64,000 nucleotides of DNA, taken from Phytopythium helicoides (Eukaryota; Oomycota; Peronosporomycetes; Pythiales; Pythiaceae). The position numbers were made by a program, and so were the translations under genes. This document shows positions 28,468 to 39,109 of the stretch, one piece after another (positions within the stretch are counted from its first letter, which is position 1; every line of letters starts with the position of its first letter). The notes under the pieces were generated by a model. It was given only the letters and a program-made list of their open reading frames with translations. It was not told the DNA's origin and made no database searches. The stretch covers positions 1-64,000 of the forward strand of contig JANFNE010000009.1 of the NCBI GenBank assembly GCA_024867545.1, in the 5' to 3' direction.

Positions 28468-30701
28468 CTACTCTTCACTGAACTCGGTCCACTCCATCGC
28501 GAGTAGTGCGCGCATGGCATCTTCTAGCTCCTTCTTCGTCTCGTACAGTGGCAGCTCGACTCGGTTAAAGCAAGTGTGGACACGAGGAAAGCCACGGGAC
28601 TGGTGCGGCAGTGGCCGCAATGTGAACGGACAAATGCGTCCGTCGTAGCTCGTGAGCGCGCGGAAACCCTGCACGGGGACGCGCGACGAGCCGGTGCAGA
28701 ACTGGAGCATCCGCGCTCGTTCGTCCTCTTCAAAGTACTCGAGTATGTCCCAGAACCAGCCAACAACAGGCGTGTCGGCGAACGATTGAGGCTGAACGAC
28801 CGTGTTCTTGCGCCAGTCCACGAGGTCGATCTCGGGCAGACCGCACAGCACGAGCTCGAGCTCCTGGTAGTCGAACACCATGAGCGATTCCTGCGGAACC
28901 ACCTCGAAAAGGCCGAGTGAAAGCGCTTGGAGTTGCTCGGCGTATCGGTCGAGGACAATGTATCGCAACTTGAGGTGAAGGAATTCGAGCTTGTTGTCAC
29001 GGGTGACGAGCTTGTTGCGGCCATCGGGCACGAGATCGATCGTGCGAGCGCTGCCATCGTCCTGCAGCTCGGTAACGCTGAACGTCAGCTCAAGATCGGC
29101 CACAAGGTCTTCGTCCCCATCGTCTTCCATGTCACGGAGCCACGTGAGGCTGCGGTAGACTTCCGGGTCAACATACTGGAGATCCGAGAACGTGATGGGG
29201 ACGCCCAAAAAGTGCTTGAGGATCGGCAAACAGAGTCGCGCTGGCATCGTCTGCCCTTCAAGCAGTGCTCGGCCGATGAGTCGGCCAATGCCACGGAAGT
29301 AAAGCAAGTGGTCGGCTGTGCACTCGACCGAGTTCGGGTTGATGGCAACGGCGTGCTGCGAGCCGCACTCCATGAACAACCCCAGCGAATCGTCGAGCAA
29401 TTGAGTGAACAGAAGCGAGTACCATTCGCGCTGCAGGCCGCCGGCATCGATGCCGACCTCGCCAACAAACTCAATGCGCAGAGGGAAATGCAAGTGCTCG
29501 CGCTGGATGCCCAGCAGCTGCTCCATGGACTCGACGAGGACATTGGCGCGATGCACGCGCAGCTTGATGCGTCCTTCTTCCCACGACTTGAGCAGCCGAG
29601 CCATCCGCTCGAGGAACCACGTGTACTTGCGAGGGAACGGAAGCTGGCCCACGTGGGAGATCAACTCGAGCTCATCTGGAGGCAATCGGTAGCCAGCAAG
29701 TGTGGCAGCAGCCGCATCTGCACGCGAGGATTCTGCAAACGTCAGGCGTCCCAGGAGCGGGAGCGACGACGAGAGAGACCCCGAGGACGGGAGCGGGAGC
29801 GTAACCGTGCCGTCAGCGCCGATGATAGCCGTGGAGTCGGCCGAGGACGTGCGTGTGTGATGGTAGTTGCGACGAGCGGTAATGACAAAACCGATGGAGG
29901 CTCGTGGGTTGAAGACTCCGGTCGAGGGCACGGCGCTGGCGTCGGACTCTTCTGCGACGGTGTTGGTGGTGCCGGCCTTGCGGGTCCACTGGGCCGTTCC
30001 GTCGGGGCCGACGTGGCGCACCCACTCGTGGCGTTTTCTGCATCAGCGGACGAGTCAGACGCGTCAGCTGTCGGCCGCATTGCTTCCACGAAATCACGAG
30101 GTGTCGAACGCACCGAGCATATTGCTGGCGCGGGTTGAGCATGCTGAGCCGCAGGTTGTTGGCCGCGGCCCCCTGCGGCGCCGACGCGCTGCTGAGCCTG
30201 TGCATGGACCGCTTGAGCCGCATCTCCTCCAGGTCGATCACATTGGACTCTGTTCGCGACCACAAAAGTCAGCTAAGGTCCTGGTCAGCCCCAGCAGCAG
30301 AGCCTCGTGGCCCACCTCTTCGGTTCGCTTCGTTGCGCTTGGTGCCGCACAGCACGCACGTGGGGCGGTCGAGCGCGTTGCTGAACTCGCACACGAGGCA
30401 TTTCCACCGCTCTTCGGCCACGACGCTGCGACACCCACACGTTAGCACTCCGCAGCAAAACCCCCTCATGGTAAAAAAAAGCGAAAGACCCCGCGACTCA
30501 CTTGCGCTCCAGGTCGAGCCGCGTGAGCGCCTCATTCTCTGCCAGCAGGATGCGCGCGAGGAAGGAGCTCGAGCCGCCGTCGGCGCGCAGCTGCGCGCGG
30601 TCGCGCAGCAGGTAGAGCCCGCCCATGAGCAGCATGAGCACGAGGATGGCCATGACGATGAGGAACACCTCCATAGAGGAGCTGCCCATGGTCGGCGACA
30701 T
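28468..30701 (-). CDS. Membrane-anchored HECT E3 ubiquitin ligase with RanBP2 zinc finger
   Basis: Four exons on the minus strand, 30502-30701, 30316-30425, 30114-30249 and 28468-30037, give 671 residues with every phase closing. Introns of 76, 66 and 76 nt use GTGAG, GTGGG and GTGCG donors. Residues 10-32 form one hydrophobic helix (MEVFLIVMAILVLMLLMGG...), so the protein is probably a type-I/III single-span membrane protein. A RanBP2-type zinc finger follows (W74, C76, C79, N83, C90, C93), then a short segment spelling W-V-R-H-V-G-P-D-G-T-A-Q-W-T, perhaps half a WW-like motif. A full HECT domain fills about 295-671 with catalytic Cys638 in 'VHTCFNRVELPLY'. HECT enzymes form a thioester with ubiquitin before transfer. 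An N-terminal membrane anchor with a RanBP2 finger is an uncommon HECT layout. Confidence 0.9.
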
Positions 30702-31306
30702 GGCGAGTGAAGGCGGGACGACCAGCCCGCAGCGCCGCGCTGCTCTTCTACGCTGGAGATGGAAAGTCAACCTCGGTGCTGAGGAGCTCCTGGCGACGCG
30801 ACGAGACAGGCGGCGCGACACCTTGCTTTCAGTATCGCGGGAAGCCGCCGCGCTAAGTACGGTTCAGCGCATACTGAGACCCAGTCAACCCTCCGACTTC
30901 CTGCTGACAGCCGGTTTCGACCGTTTCAGCGCCGTTTTGCCGCCCGCGACGCCGCTAAAAGAACGCTCTGCGCGCGCTCGCTGGCTGGACGCGTCCCGCT
31001 CCACTTGACATCTCTATACCGCGTTCAACGCTAAAGCCAGTGCGCACGCTCCATAACTCGAGCCTTCGGTGGGATCATGCCATTACTGCGTAGCTCCTCG
31101 GATGGGCCGAACACTAATGGATCCGTGGATTGCTCCGCCGTCCATGGTGGACCACCAGCGAAACGCGGCGCGGCACGGCACCGCAGACGCCTGCTCTATG
31201 GCGGCCGTTGCGCCCGTCCCATCGCCTGGAGCCTGGAGCCTGCAGCCTCAGCCCAGCAGCGCCGAGAAGCAGGAAGGATCGGCAGGCGCAGGAAGCAGGC
31301 GGCGCC
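30702..31306. other. Intergenic / promoter stretch
   Basis: Upstream of the HECT ligase (transcribed leftward) and downstream of the zinc-finger gene. GC-rich ORFs on both strands here look like compositional accidents. No gene supported. Confidence 0.5.
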
Positions 31307-31866
31307 TCACGCAAACAAGCGCGCGTGCTCCTGGCGAAACGCGGCGAGGCACGACGGCCCGCAGAAGAAGCGCCGACGCTGGTCATCCGCCACCAGCGCA
31401 TCCTCGTTCGCCACGCGGTAGCATTGCCAGCAGCTCCGCCGCGCGCTCGTGGCGCAGCCAGAGTCGCTGCTCGCGCCGGCGACCGGCCGAGCCTCGCCCG
31501 CGCGCCTCCAGGCCTCCACCGCCTGCCGGAACGACTCGTGCGCCTGCGCTTCGTCGTACGTGCCTTCCAGCAGCGCGCCGCCTTCTCCCGTCTCGCTCTC
31601 GCCTGCAATACTCAGCGGGTTCACCCACTCGCCCTGGTTCTCGTCGCCAGCCGCTGTGGCCGCGTCGTTGTCGCTTGACCGCCACTCCAGCAGCGCCTTC
31701 ATGAACGACGCGTGGCTTGCTCCTCGTCAAAACCACCGTCTGCGAGGTTCACAGGGGCTTCCTCTTCACCACCTTCGACCTGCTTTGCGGACAGCGGGGT
31801 CAAGTGCGACCAGTGCTTTGGAGGCTGCTCCGGTACGCGCTTCGCGTCCCTGAGCTTCGGATCCAT
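31307..31866 (-). CDS. Small zinc-finger protein with repeated helical motif, frameshifted
   Basis: ATG 31866-31864 opens a frame encoding 'MDPKLRDAKRV', 'HWSHLTPLSAKQVEGGEEE' and ends 'FDEEQATRRS' near 31700. A second frame from there to TGA 31307 begins 'SHASFMKALLEWRSS'. The tail of the first and the head of the second together echo a later segment, 'YDEAQAHESFRQAVEAWRR', so the motif (D/Y)-E-x-Q-A-H-x-S-F-x-x-A-(L/V)-x-x-W-R is present twice and a 1-nt shift has separated the first copy. The C-terminus has a Cys cluster (C-x2-C...FFCGPSC) like an FCS/MYM-type zinc finger. The function is unknown. The break may be an assembly indel. Confidence 0.5.
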
Positions 31867-31934
31867 GATTTCCGCTCCCCTGTTTCTGCTGCTGATCGGC
31901 GCTCACGGGGATCCGTGATCGCAATGACTCGATC

Positions 31935-32507
31935 TCAGGCGAGCAATCGATTTCGCACCGACAACTTGGCGACCCCGAAACCAGTACAGTCGGCTGCCGT
32001 CAGCGCTAGCAACTTGGCGCCGTCGACTTGGTGAAATTCAAATGGACCCTCGAACTCGTCCAGTTCGAGCATGTTCAGCCATTGCAGAACTTGTTCTGTC
32101 GACCATTTCAAGACTGTGGCGGGCGAGAGTACGGCTGCCTGCGCGGTTTTACCGTCTGCTGTCGTCGCTGCTCCTTTGGACGGGTTGTTGTTGTTCTTGC
32201 TCTTGCGAGACTTGGTCGAACCTTTTGCCTTGGCATGAACCTCGTCGGCGTACTTGCGGATACTGCCTCGGTCCTCGCTGGCACTTCGCCAACGACTCCC
32301 TCCATACTTCGCCGGGCGCTCCGCATCGAGCTTTTGCTTTTCCTCGAGTAGATTTGACCGCAATTGGAACAGTCGTGCCTCCATGTCCTGCGCATCCTCC
32401 TCGAGCTTTGACGACAGCTTTGTTGGTGGCTTCTTGACGCTGGCACGCTTCGGCTCTGCGGCAGGTCTCATGTGGGCGGCTTGGTTGTTCCCGAGGCCCC
32501 GCGCCAT
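31935..32507 (-). CDS. SAM-domain protein, 190 residues
   Basis: ATG 32507-32505 to TGA 31935. Residues 30-70 are a charged coiled coil ('LEEDAQDMEARLFQLRSNLL'), residues 75-125 are basic and low-complexity (Asn run, KSRKSKNNNN), and residues about 130-190 are a sterile alpha motif ('VLKWSTEQVLQWLNMLELDE', then F-x3-D-G-x2-L-L-x-L-T-x3-C). SAM domains mediate protein-protein or, less often, RNA binding. It lies on the same strand as the neighbouring zinc-finger and bZIP genes, but there is no sign of co-transcription. Confidence 0.8.
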   Translation of the reverse strand: MARGLGNNQAAHMRPAAEPKRASVKKPPTKLSSKLEEDAQDMEARLFQLRSNLLEEKQKLDAERPAKYGGSRWRSASEDRGSIRKYADEVHAKAKGSTKSRKSKNNNNPSKGAATTADGKTAQAAVLSPATVLKWSTEQVLQWLNMLELDEFEGPFEFHQVDGAKLLALTAADCTGFGVAKLSVRNRLLA

Positions 32508-32717
32508 TCGTTCCTCAACTCAAAGGGCTCCAGCAGACGAGAGCTTGACTGACTGGCTCCTCGCAACGACGCGGTATTTTTACCAGCGACAGCGGCTCCA
32601 TCATTACAGCAACAAACAGCTCAGTAAGAACACCTCTCAAGAGTCAACAATAAATACACCATGTTCGTTTCAACACGGTGCACGCCCGCCGTGATGCACC
32701 CTTCCTGCCGCTGCGGG

Positions 32718-33948
32718 CTATTCTGAAGGCGTCATGAGCGTCGAGTCCACTAGTTTGTCCAGCATATACATGAACGCGGGGTTCTCCTTGACCCAGATGA
32801 TAAACTTGGTCGCCTGCGACGGCGTCAGGATATTCTGTAACTCGGCCACCTGCGCCTCCAGCGCGGTGTTCTTGTCGTCTGTCACCTCTTCCAACTGCTT
32901 TACGATGCTCAGCGTGTGGTTGAGGTTGTCGCGCACTTTCTTAATAGGCCTCCCGCCGCTCCAAAATCTGCCGCTGCTGCGCCTCGGACACCTCCAACTC
33001 TTTGGCGAGGATACCCCAGAGACTCATGGTGGCCGCTGCCGAGTCTGGCACGGCCATGGGGTCTTCCCGAATGACGCTGTCCCTTGCGATCATGTCGAAG
33101 CCCTGCTCGACCGAGTACAGACAGAGCTTGGTGACCTGCGTGGGCAGCAGCAGCTCGCGGATGCGGTCGAGGTGGAAGTGCAGCTTCTCGCGTCGCTTGG
33201 GGCCGTAGTCCGAGTATGTGACCTTGTACATGTTGAGGAACTGCGCGATCTCCTGCTCGGACGCGCCGCGCTTGAGCATCTCTCGCATCTGCTCCTTGAT
33301 CTGCTGCTTCTCCCGCTGCTCGCTGACGAGCGCCTCCTTGCCGATCTTGAGGCGCATCTTGAGGTCAATGTTCTCCGCCTCGAGGCGGCGCAGCTTGGCC
33401 TCGTTCTGCTCGAGCTGCTTCATCTTGCGCTTGCGGAACTCGCGCACCGACACGAGGTTCTTCTCCCTGCGCAGCTGCTTGCGGTCGACGCCGCCGTCGT
33501 CAGCGTCCTCGTCGCCCGCGCTCGACTTTTTGCGCTTGCTCTGCCGCTTGCCCTTGCCCGCGACTGCCTTGCCCTTGGCCTCCTCCCCCTCGTCCAGCTC
33601 CAGCTCGTAGTCGCTGTCGTCCAGGCTGCCGTCGCCGTCGCCGCGCGCGCTCAGCCCCGAGAAGATGCGCGCCGCCGCCTCGCGCTTGACGGCGGCGTCG
33701 TCGCCACCGGCCTCCGCCGCCAGCGCCTCGAGCGGCAGAATCTCCTCGGCCGCCGCGCCGCCAGCGCCTGAGCGCAGCAGCCACCCGAACGCATCGTCCT
33801 CGCCGTCGCGGAAGATGCTCCAGTCGATGCCGCTGCTCGGGCCTTCACCCTCGGCCATCCTGTCCAAGTCGCCTGCGGAAGAAGTGGCGGCGGCCATGTC
33901 GGTCGTCGCCTTTATTTTATATTTACGTATGTAGCCGTCCTCACTCAT
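32718..33948 (-). CDS. bZIP transcription factor, with one frameshift near the 3' end
   Basis: The main frame runs from ATG 33948 (or the better-context ATG 33897) to TAA 32941. An acidic, Ala/Gly-rich N-terminus is followed by a basic region ('RREKNLVSVREFRKRKMKQL') and a leucine zipper ('LEQNEAKLRRLEAENIDLKM', continuing). Then comes a helical C-terminal domain ('SEQEIAQFLNMYKVTYSDYG', 'LLLPTQVTKLCLYSVEQGF') seen in oomycete bZIP proteins. At 32940 the frame breaks; one base removed from GAGGCCTATTAAG restores 'AIKKVRDNLNHTLSIVKQLE' and a further 70 residues to TGA 32718. So the true protein is probably about 400 residues and the break an indel. It should bind DNA in the nucleus as a dimer. 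Confidence 0.8.
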
Positions 33949-34691
33949 ACTGAATCCGAAAGGTTTTTACAGAGCGAAAACGAAAAAAAACTCAGCTGAG
34001 TCAGCTGAGACGCTGAGTCTGCGCCGATTCTGATGATGCTATCAGCGCCGAGCGCGTATACATTTCCCAAGTCAAAGGAGTGGGACGTGAAGTCGCGACG
34101 TCTATGGCGAGCTCCATGTCTGTCCGCTGCGCGTACTGTATGTACTCGCGGTTGTCGTTGTGTGTTGGTGTCGTGGCCCCCGCGCTTGGCACCGCGCGCG
34201 TGGCATCATGAGCAGCCTCGGTGCGGCATCACGCTCGAAGATATGGACAGCGCCGTGCGTGGCCAGCGAACCTAGGAGTATTTACCGTACATGACCATGA
34301 GCAGTTCAACTTGGTGGTAGTGGCGACTTGCATGATGATGGCGGACTCGCCATGCTAAGCAAGCAGCATTTTCATGACGAATGACCGATGTAGGGACGAC
34401 TGCCATTTGTATGAGCACATTGCGATATTGACAGTTCTGCAATGATGCGGTGCTGCTCACAAGCATCTTTTTGCAATGGTGTGATGCGGAATCCTTTCTC
34501 TTCGGTGGCATCGTGATCCCCAACTCGACGCAGCAACAACTATGCAAGCGTTCGTGGTTGGTGGTGCTCCTACAGCACGAGTGGAGAGCTATCTGCACCT
34601 CCATCGCCACGAGGGGAGAATCCGACACTGGCAAAGATGCAACACCGAGGTTGAGGAGAAATGGCGGACATCTATATTGAAAGCTTCACAT
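33949..34691. other. Intergenic stretch, bZIP promoter side
   Basis: No gene supported. A short CAGCTGAGTCAGCTGAG direct repeat with AP-1/bZIP-like TGAGTCA core lies at 33992-34010, about 45 bp upstream of the bZIP start; it may be an autoregulatory site, but this is inference. Confidence 0.5.
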
Positions 34692-35255
34692 CTAGGCGAA
34701 CATGGCGGCGGCGGTGGCGGTCACCGCGAGCGCCGCGGCCGACACGCCGGCAGCCGACGCACCGCTGGCCGTCGGTGTGGGCGTGGGCGTCGCCGCGGTG
34801 GAGCTGGAGCCCGTGGCGGAGCTGGAGCCGGCCGTGGTGGTCGAGCCGGAGCCGGCCGTGCCGGTGGAGCCCGAGCTCGAGCCGCACGAGACGTCGGCCC
34901 AGAGCGACTCGTCCGAGGTCCAACTGGCGTTGCCCGGGTGCGAGATGCCCGTGGTCCAGAGCACGACGGCGTTCGAGGACTCGACCCAGGCGCAGCACGG
35001 GTCGCCGAGCTCCTGGCCGTTGGTCTGTCCGTCTCCGTCCGAGTCCGTCTCGCAAAACTCCTTGGTCCACTCGTGGCCGGCCGTGGCGAAGTCGAGGCCG
35101 AACTGGTTGTTGGTGCCGCCGCCGCTCGGGTTGATGTGGCCCAGCGCATCGACGCCAGGCACTTCAGCGCCGTTCGGGAGTTTGGCCGGGTACGTCGGGC
35201 GTGCAGCCACGCAGCTGAGGAGCGCAAGGCCAGCGACGAGCACAACGCGGACCAT
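34692..35255 (-). CDS. Temptin-like secreted, GPI-anchored protein
   Basis: ATG 35255 is chosen because it begins a signal peptide (MVRVVLVAGLALLSCVAA); the frame upstream adds a Ser-rich tail with no signal. The 187-residue protein has the temptin Cys/Cys domain: 'KLPNGAEVPGVDALGHINPS', 'FGLDFATAGHEWTKEFCETD' and DSDGDGQTNGQELGDPCC. The DSDGDG loop resembles a calcium-binding motif. A Ser/Gly/Thr stalk with TPTPTPT follows, then a hydrophobic C-terminal GPI signal (AAALAVTATAAAMFA). In molluscs temptin is a water-borne pheromone component; oomycete homologues are cell-surface proteins of unknown role. Confidence 0.85.
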   Translation of the reverse strand: MVRVVLVAGLALLSCVAARPTYPAKLPNGAEVPGVDALGHINPSGGGTNNQFGLDFATAGHEWTKEFCETDSDGDGQTNGQELGDPCCAWVESSNAVVLWTTGISHPGNASWTSDESLWADVSCGSSSGSTGTAGSGSTTTAGSSSATGSSSTAATPTPTPTASGASAAGVSAAALAVTATAAAMFA

Positions 35256-35987
35256 GATACTGGGAGGTAGAGGAGCGAGGCTGGAGAGGAAGGAGGAGGT
35301 CGAGTGCTCGCTGTGCGGCGAATTCGAGAGTGAGGAGCGCGGAGAGTCCGGCACAACAGGGACGCAACCGATTGATGGACAATCCTCCTTTGTGGAACAG
35401 GGTGCAGCTCAGGACAGCCGACTCGCGGAAGCAAGCGTAGCAGCCCGACAGAACCGCCGGATTCCGCCGACTCTGGCGCTCAGTATGGCGCGCGCAGTTG
35501 TTGAGCAGGCTGAGCAAGCATCTGCGAGGATCGGCAGCCTTGTGGCGGCTAGCGGTGATTACAAGTACCACGAGTGCTGCGCCAGGCAAGCCCGGCCGCA
35601 GCTATGCGCTTCGGATTGCGGCCGAAGAAAGTTTGACAGCAGGTAAACGCAGCGGACAGTGCGAGGCGGACGGCCCAAGTGATTGTGCATTGCCCGCTCG
35701 CTGTTCGACTGCAAATCGCAGAGATGCAGCACAACGGGACGCTGCCGGTTGCGGCATGCCAACGTCACCGTGACGTCCCGCCCACTCTGCACGGACATGG
35801 CCCACGCGCGAATCCATTACTGCGGCGCCGCGTCATTCGATCACACGCTGGATTTTTTCCTCGACCAAGGGCGTCTGCACGACGACGAGCTCGGGATTAC
35901 GACAAGAGCACGGCTTTCAAATCGCAACCCCCGTCGGACACTGCCCATGGTGTCTCAAGCTGCTTGCTCCACTCGAGACTAGAGTGA
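35256..35987. other. Intergenic stretch
   Basis: Overlapping short ORFs occur on both strands but none has a plausible start with family features. It should contain the temptin-like gene's promoter and the 3' end of the PHD/IQ gene. Confidence 0.5.
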
Positions 35988-38971
35988 TCAACCCGTAATC
36001 CCGGCACCGAGCTGCAGCAGCTTGTCGCGAAGCAACGTAGTGTCGAGGTCGTCCTGGAAGCTGCGAGCGCTCCGAGCCGCGTGGTCTTTCCACGCCGCGA
36101 CGAGCGACTCGTCCGGCCGCTCTTCCTCGCCGGCACCTTGACTCCGAGCGGCAGCCTCGAGGTATGCATCGAGCTTCCCGAGGTGGCGATACGCGTCTCC
36201 GAGACTCCACCACGCGCTCTGGCGCTCGTATAGATCGGTGCTCTTGAAGCGGCCGAGTGCGTACGCATACATTTGACACGAGAGCAGGTAGTGGCCTTGG
36301 GAGAGTGCGCGGCTAGCGAGATCCGTCGTCACCTCCCACTTGAGGCGGTCTCAGCGGGCTGGGAAGGGCCTGCGGTGGCCCAATTGCCACCGCGGGGACT
36401 GCCTAGCGACTTCTTTTCCGCAGTCCAGAGGCGCAGCGCGGCTCGCCATGCTTCTTTCCGGGATGGATCGCCGCTTGGGCGGGTGCAGTGCTGATACCCG
36501 ACGGCGCATAGGACCAGCATGTCTCGCTCGAGATACGGCGCGGGCGGAATGTCTTGGATGTACGTAAGGTACTGCACGCTCTGCTCCCACTCGCCTCGAT
36601 GGCTCAATTGGATAGCTGCTAGAAGGAGCCACGACGAGAAGCTCGGCTCTTGAGAAAAGTGCTCGATGAGCTTGGCAAATAGACGAAGCGACCCGCTCGG
36701 GTTCCCCATTTGCATCATCACCACGGCAAGGTCTTGCAGAACCTCAGGGTCGATTGCAGAATTTCCTTCGAGTTTGGACACGCACTCTAGCGCGGAGCAG
36801 TACAATTCGTGGGCACGTGTCAAGTTGAACGCGTCGTAAGAAGAGTACCAAGTCATGTGATGCGCATAAGCAAATGGCACCATCAGCTCCACGTCTTTGG
36901 TGTCCAGGTTTCCATTAGCTTTGACGAGTTGCTCGAATAGATATGCTGCGCTCCAAAAATCTCCAGCGCTGTATGCAGCCATGCCTAGCTCGCGTAGAAT
37001 CACGGGAGTCGGTGCATCCGGTCTCTTGATAAGTGTTGGCGGGGCAATTGGCAGATAAATCGCCAGCTGATATAGCTCGACTCGCTCACGCTCTTTCTTG
37101 ATGAGTCGATTCATCATCCACCCACGCAAGAACAATCGCAGTTTCCGAACTGCAAGCTTCTCCAGTGTTGCCTGCAACTCACCTTGACCCGGTATCGTCG
37201 ATACACTCGCTGAATTCGCCGGCTAGAGTTGTTTCGCACCCCTATCTGGTACAAGATCACCAACTCGGACCACTTCAGCCATTTCCGTCGAATAATTTCT
37301 CGTTTCCACCAGCGCTTGATGCGAGCAGACATAACGATCTTGCGCCGATATATCCGAGGACGAACGTATTGGACAAAGAAATGTGCTATCCGTGATCTAG
37401 CAACGCGTTCTCGCTCTAGCTGAATAGTTACGTCGCTCTTAGAGCACTCTTCATCGTCATTTTCACAATGCTCAACAAAGGAGGGAGTGCTCTCCGTCAT
37501 CATAACTGCGACTGCTTTCTTCAGCTGGAGCTGTTTGAACTTGGCCAACAGCATCCCTAAGAACCTCGCGTTCAAAGCCCAGAAAGATAGCATTGTTTGT
37601 GCTCGCTCGCGCGGTTTGTTGACCTCCAACATAGGTTGAGTGCTGATCGCGTGAGCATCTTCAACAATTTTCTCGTCATTATTACGCTGCCTTTGAACTC
37701 GCGCTCTAAGTCTTAAACGCAGCAGACGCTGGATAACACGTGCAGCAAGTTGCAGCCCGAAGATGCATTGCCCAGATTCAATCAGATCATTGCTACCAGG
37801 CATGTACATGGCGTCAAAATCTTCGGCGCCTACAGAGATGGATGCTACCATCTCAGAAAGCAAATCGGCGACAATTTTGTTAGCACTTCCCACGATATCA
37901 GGACCGATATCAAGGAGCGCTGCTTGACTTTGCCTTGGTGGTCTATAGTATCGTGTTGGAATGCGCTCATCGGCAAAAGAGCTGCTGAAGATCGAGTGCC
38001 TCAGTCGTGCGGCGTTGCCTTGAAGTCTCTACTTTGGCGTGATCTGTCTCTTTGAGGATGTACTTGACGTCTAAGATCTTTGGACCACTCAGCCACTGCT
38101 GTTCTCTCTTGGCCAAGTGAGCGCGCATCCTCTTCTGGTGCATATAATAAAACCAGAAACGGGCAGTTTTTCGCATGAGGGCAACCGAGCGGGAGTAATA
38201 GACGAGTTCATCCTGGCTACCGTCGAGATCTAGAACTCGAGCTACTTTGTCAGCACGGAATTTGTACCAGTCGAATTCAACGGGCTGTTCGTCACACGTT
38301 GGGCTTAAGGCTGACTCCAATTTCGGTATCGCTGTAGCTGACTTTGGAGGTGACGAAGTCGCTTGGAGCTGTTGCGTCTGTAAGACCTCAGCTATTGTTT
38401 TATTGTGTCTGGGCCGCTTTTTTGCCAAGCTTGACCGATTGATATCAACTCGGCTCGGTTTTCCTGAATCGCAGTATTCCTCCAAAACTTCATTCGTACA
38501 ACTCTGACACTTCCATCGGGTAATCATTGCTTGTGCAGCACTTGCACTGATCCTTTTCTTTAGTTCTGGCTGACTTTCCCATGCAGGGTGCTGCTTCAAT
38601 GGCGGAGAGAAACAGTAGAGATGGCGACAAAATCCGCAGGTGATGCAGCGTGCGAGTAACTTGCCGTTCAAGTCGCTCTTACATCGGTCACAGCACACTA
38701 CTTGCCTCTGGTTTGGTTGGAGATTCGCGACGGCGACTGAAAGTTCGCGTCTGAAATGCAGGAGCCTGGTCAAGTACCGACTCACCATTATCCTGTTGCT
38801 GATCACTTCCCACGGTAGGTGCAACAACACTTTCACCATCAGGCGATGCGCTCTCTCATCGGAGTCAAGGATTGGAGTTGAACAGCCAGTGCGTACTCTT
38901 CTTTTGATGACTTTCGTTCCTTCAACGTCTCCATTTTCAAGCACCCACAGCCGGTCAATGGACTGTGCCAT
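35988..38971 (-). CDS. Multi-domain PHD finger / IQ motif / TPR-like protein
   Basis: ATG 38971-38969 starts the first frame ('MAQSIDRLWVLENGDVEG'). A Cys/His cluster (CCDRC, CITCGFC, HLYC, then CQSC) spells a PHD-type finger at residues 90-170. The frame ends at 37967, but coding continues in another frame ('FADERIPTRYYRPPRQ', then SANKIVADLLSEM); a GTACAT...CAGCAG intron of 82 nt would join them in phase. Basic helices with IQ-like motifs ('IQRVYRRYR', 'LRLFLRGWMMNRL') bind calmodulin in many proteins. The frame shifts again near 37189 and near 36340, leading to helical repeat segments ('LQDLAVVMMQMGNPSGSLRL', 'WWSLGDAYRHLGKLDAYLEA') to TAG 35988. The last two shifts leave no normal-length intron, so 1-nt indels or very short introns are the options. 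I infer one gene of about 950 residues. Confidence 0.62.
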
Positions 38972-39109
38972 TTTCGAGCACACTGCATGCTGCCCATTCA
39001 CAGATCAGCCGAGGAAACCCTATTTTTACGAAATTAAGCCAAGTCGTGTTTCTCGAGGCCTGCTTCAACAACTCACTCCAAGCCACAAAGACCACCACAA
39101 AATACATGC

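Noticed and set aside
28927..30138. 403-codon plus-strand ORF opposite the HECT domain
   Set aside because: The HECT catalytic domain is unambiguous on the minus strand, and the plus frame is its shadow.
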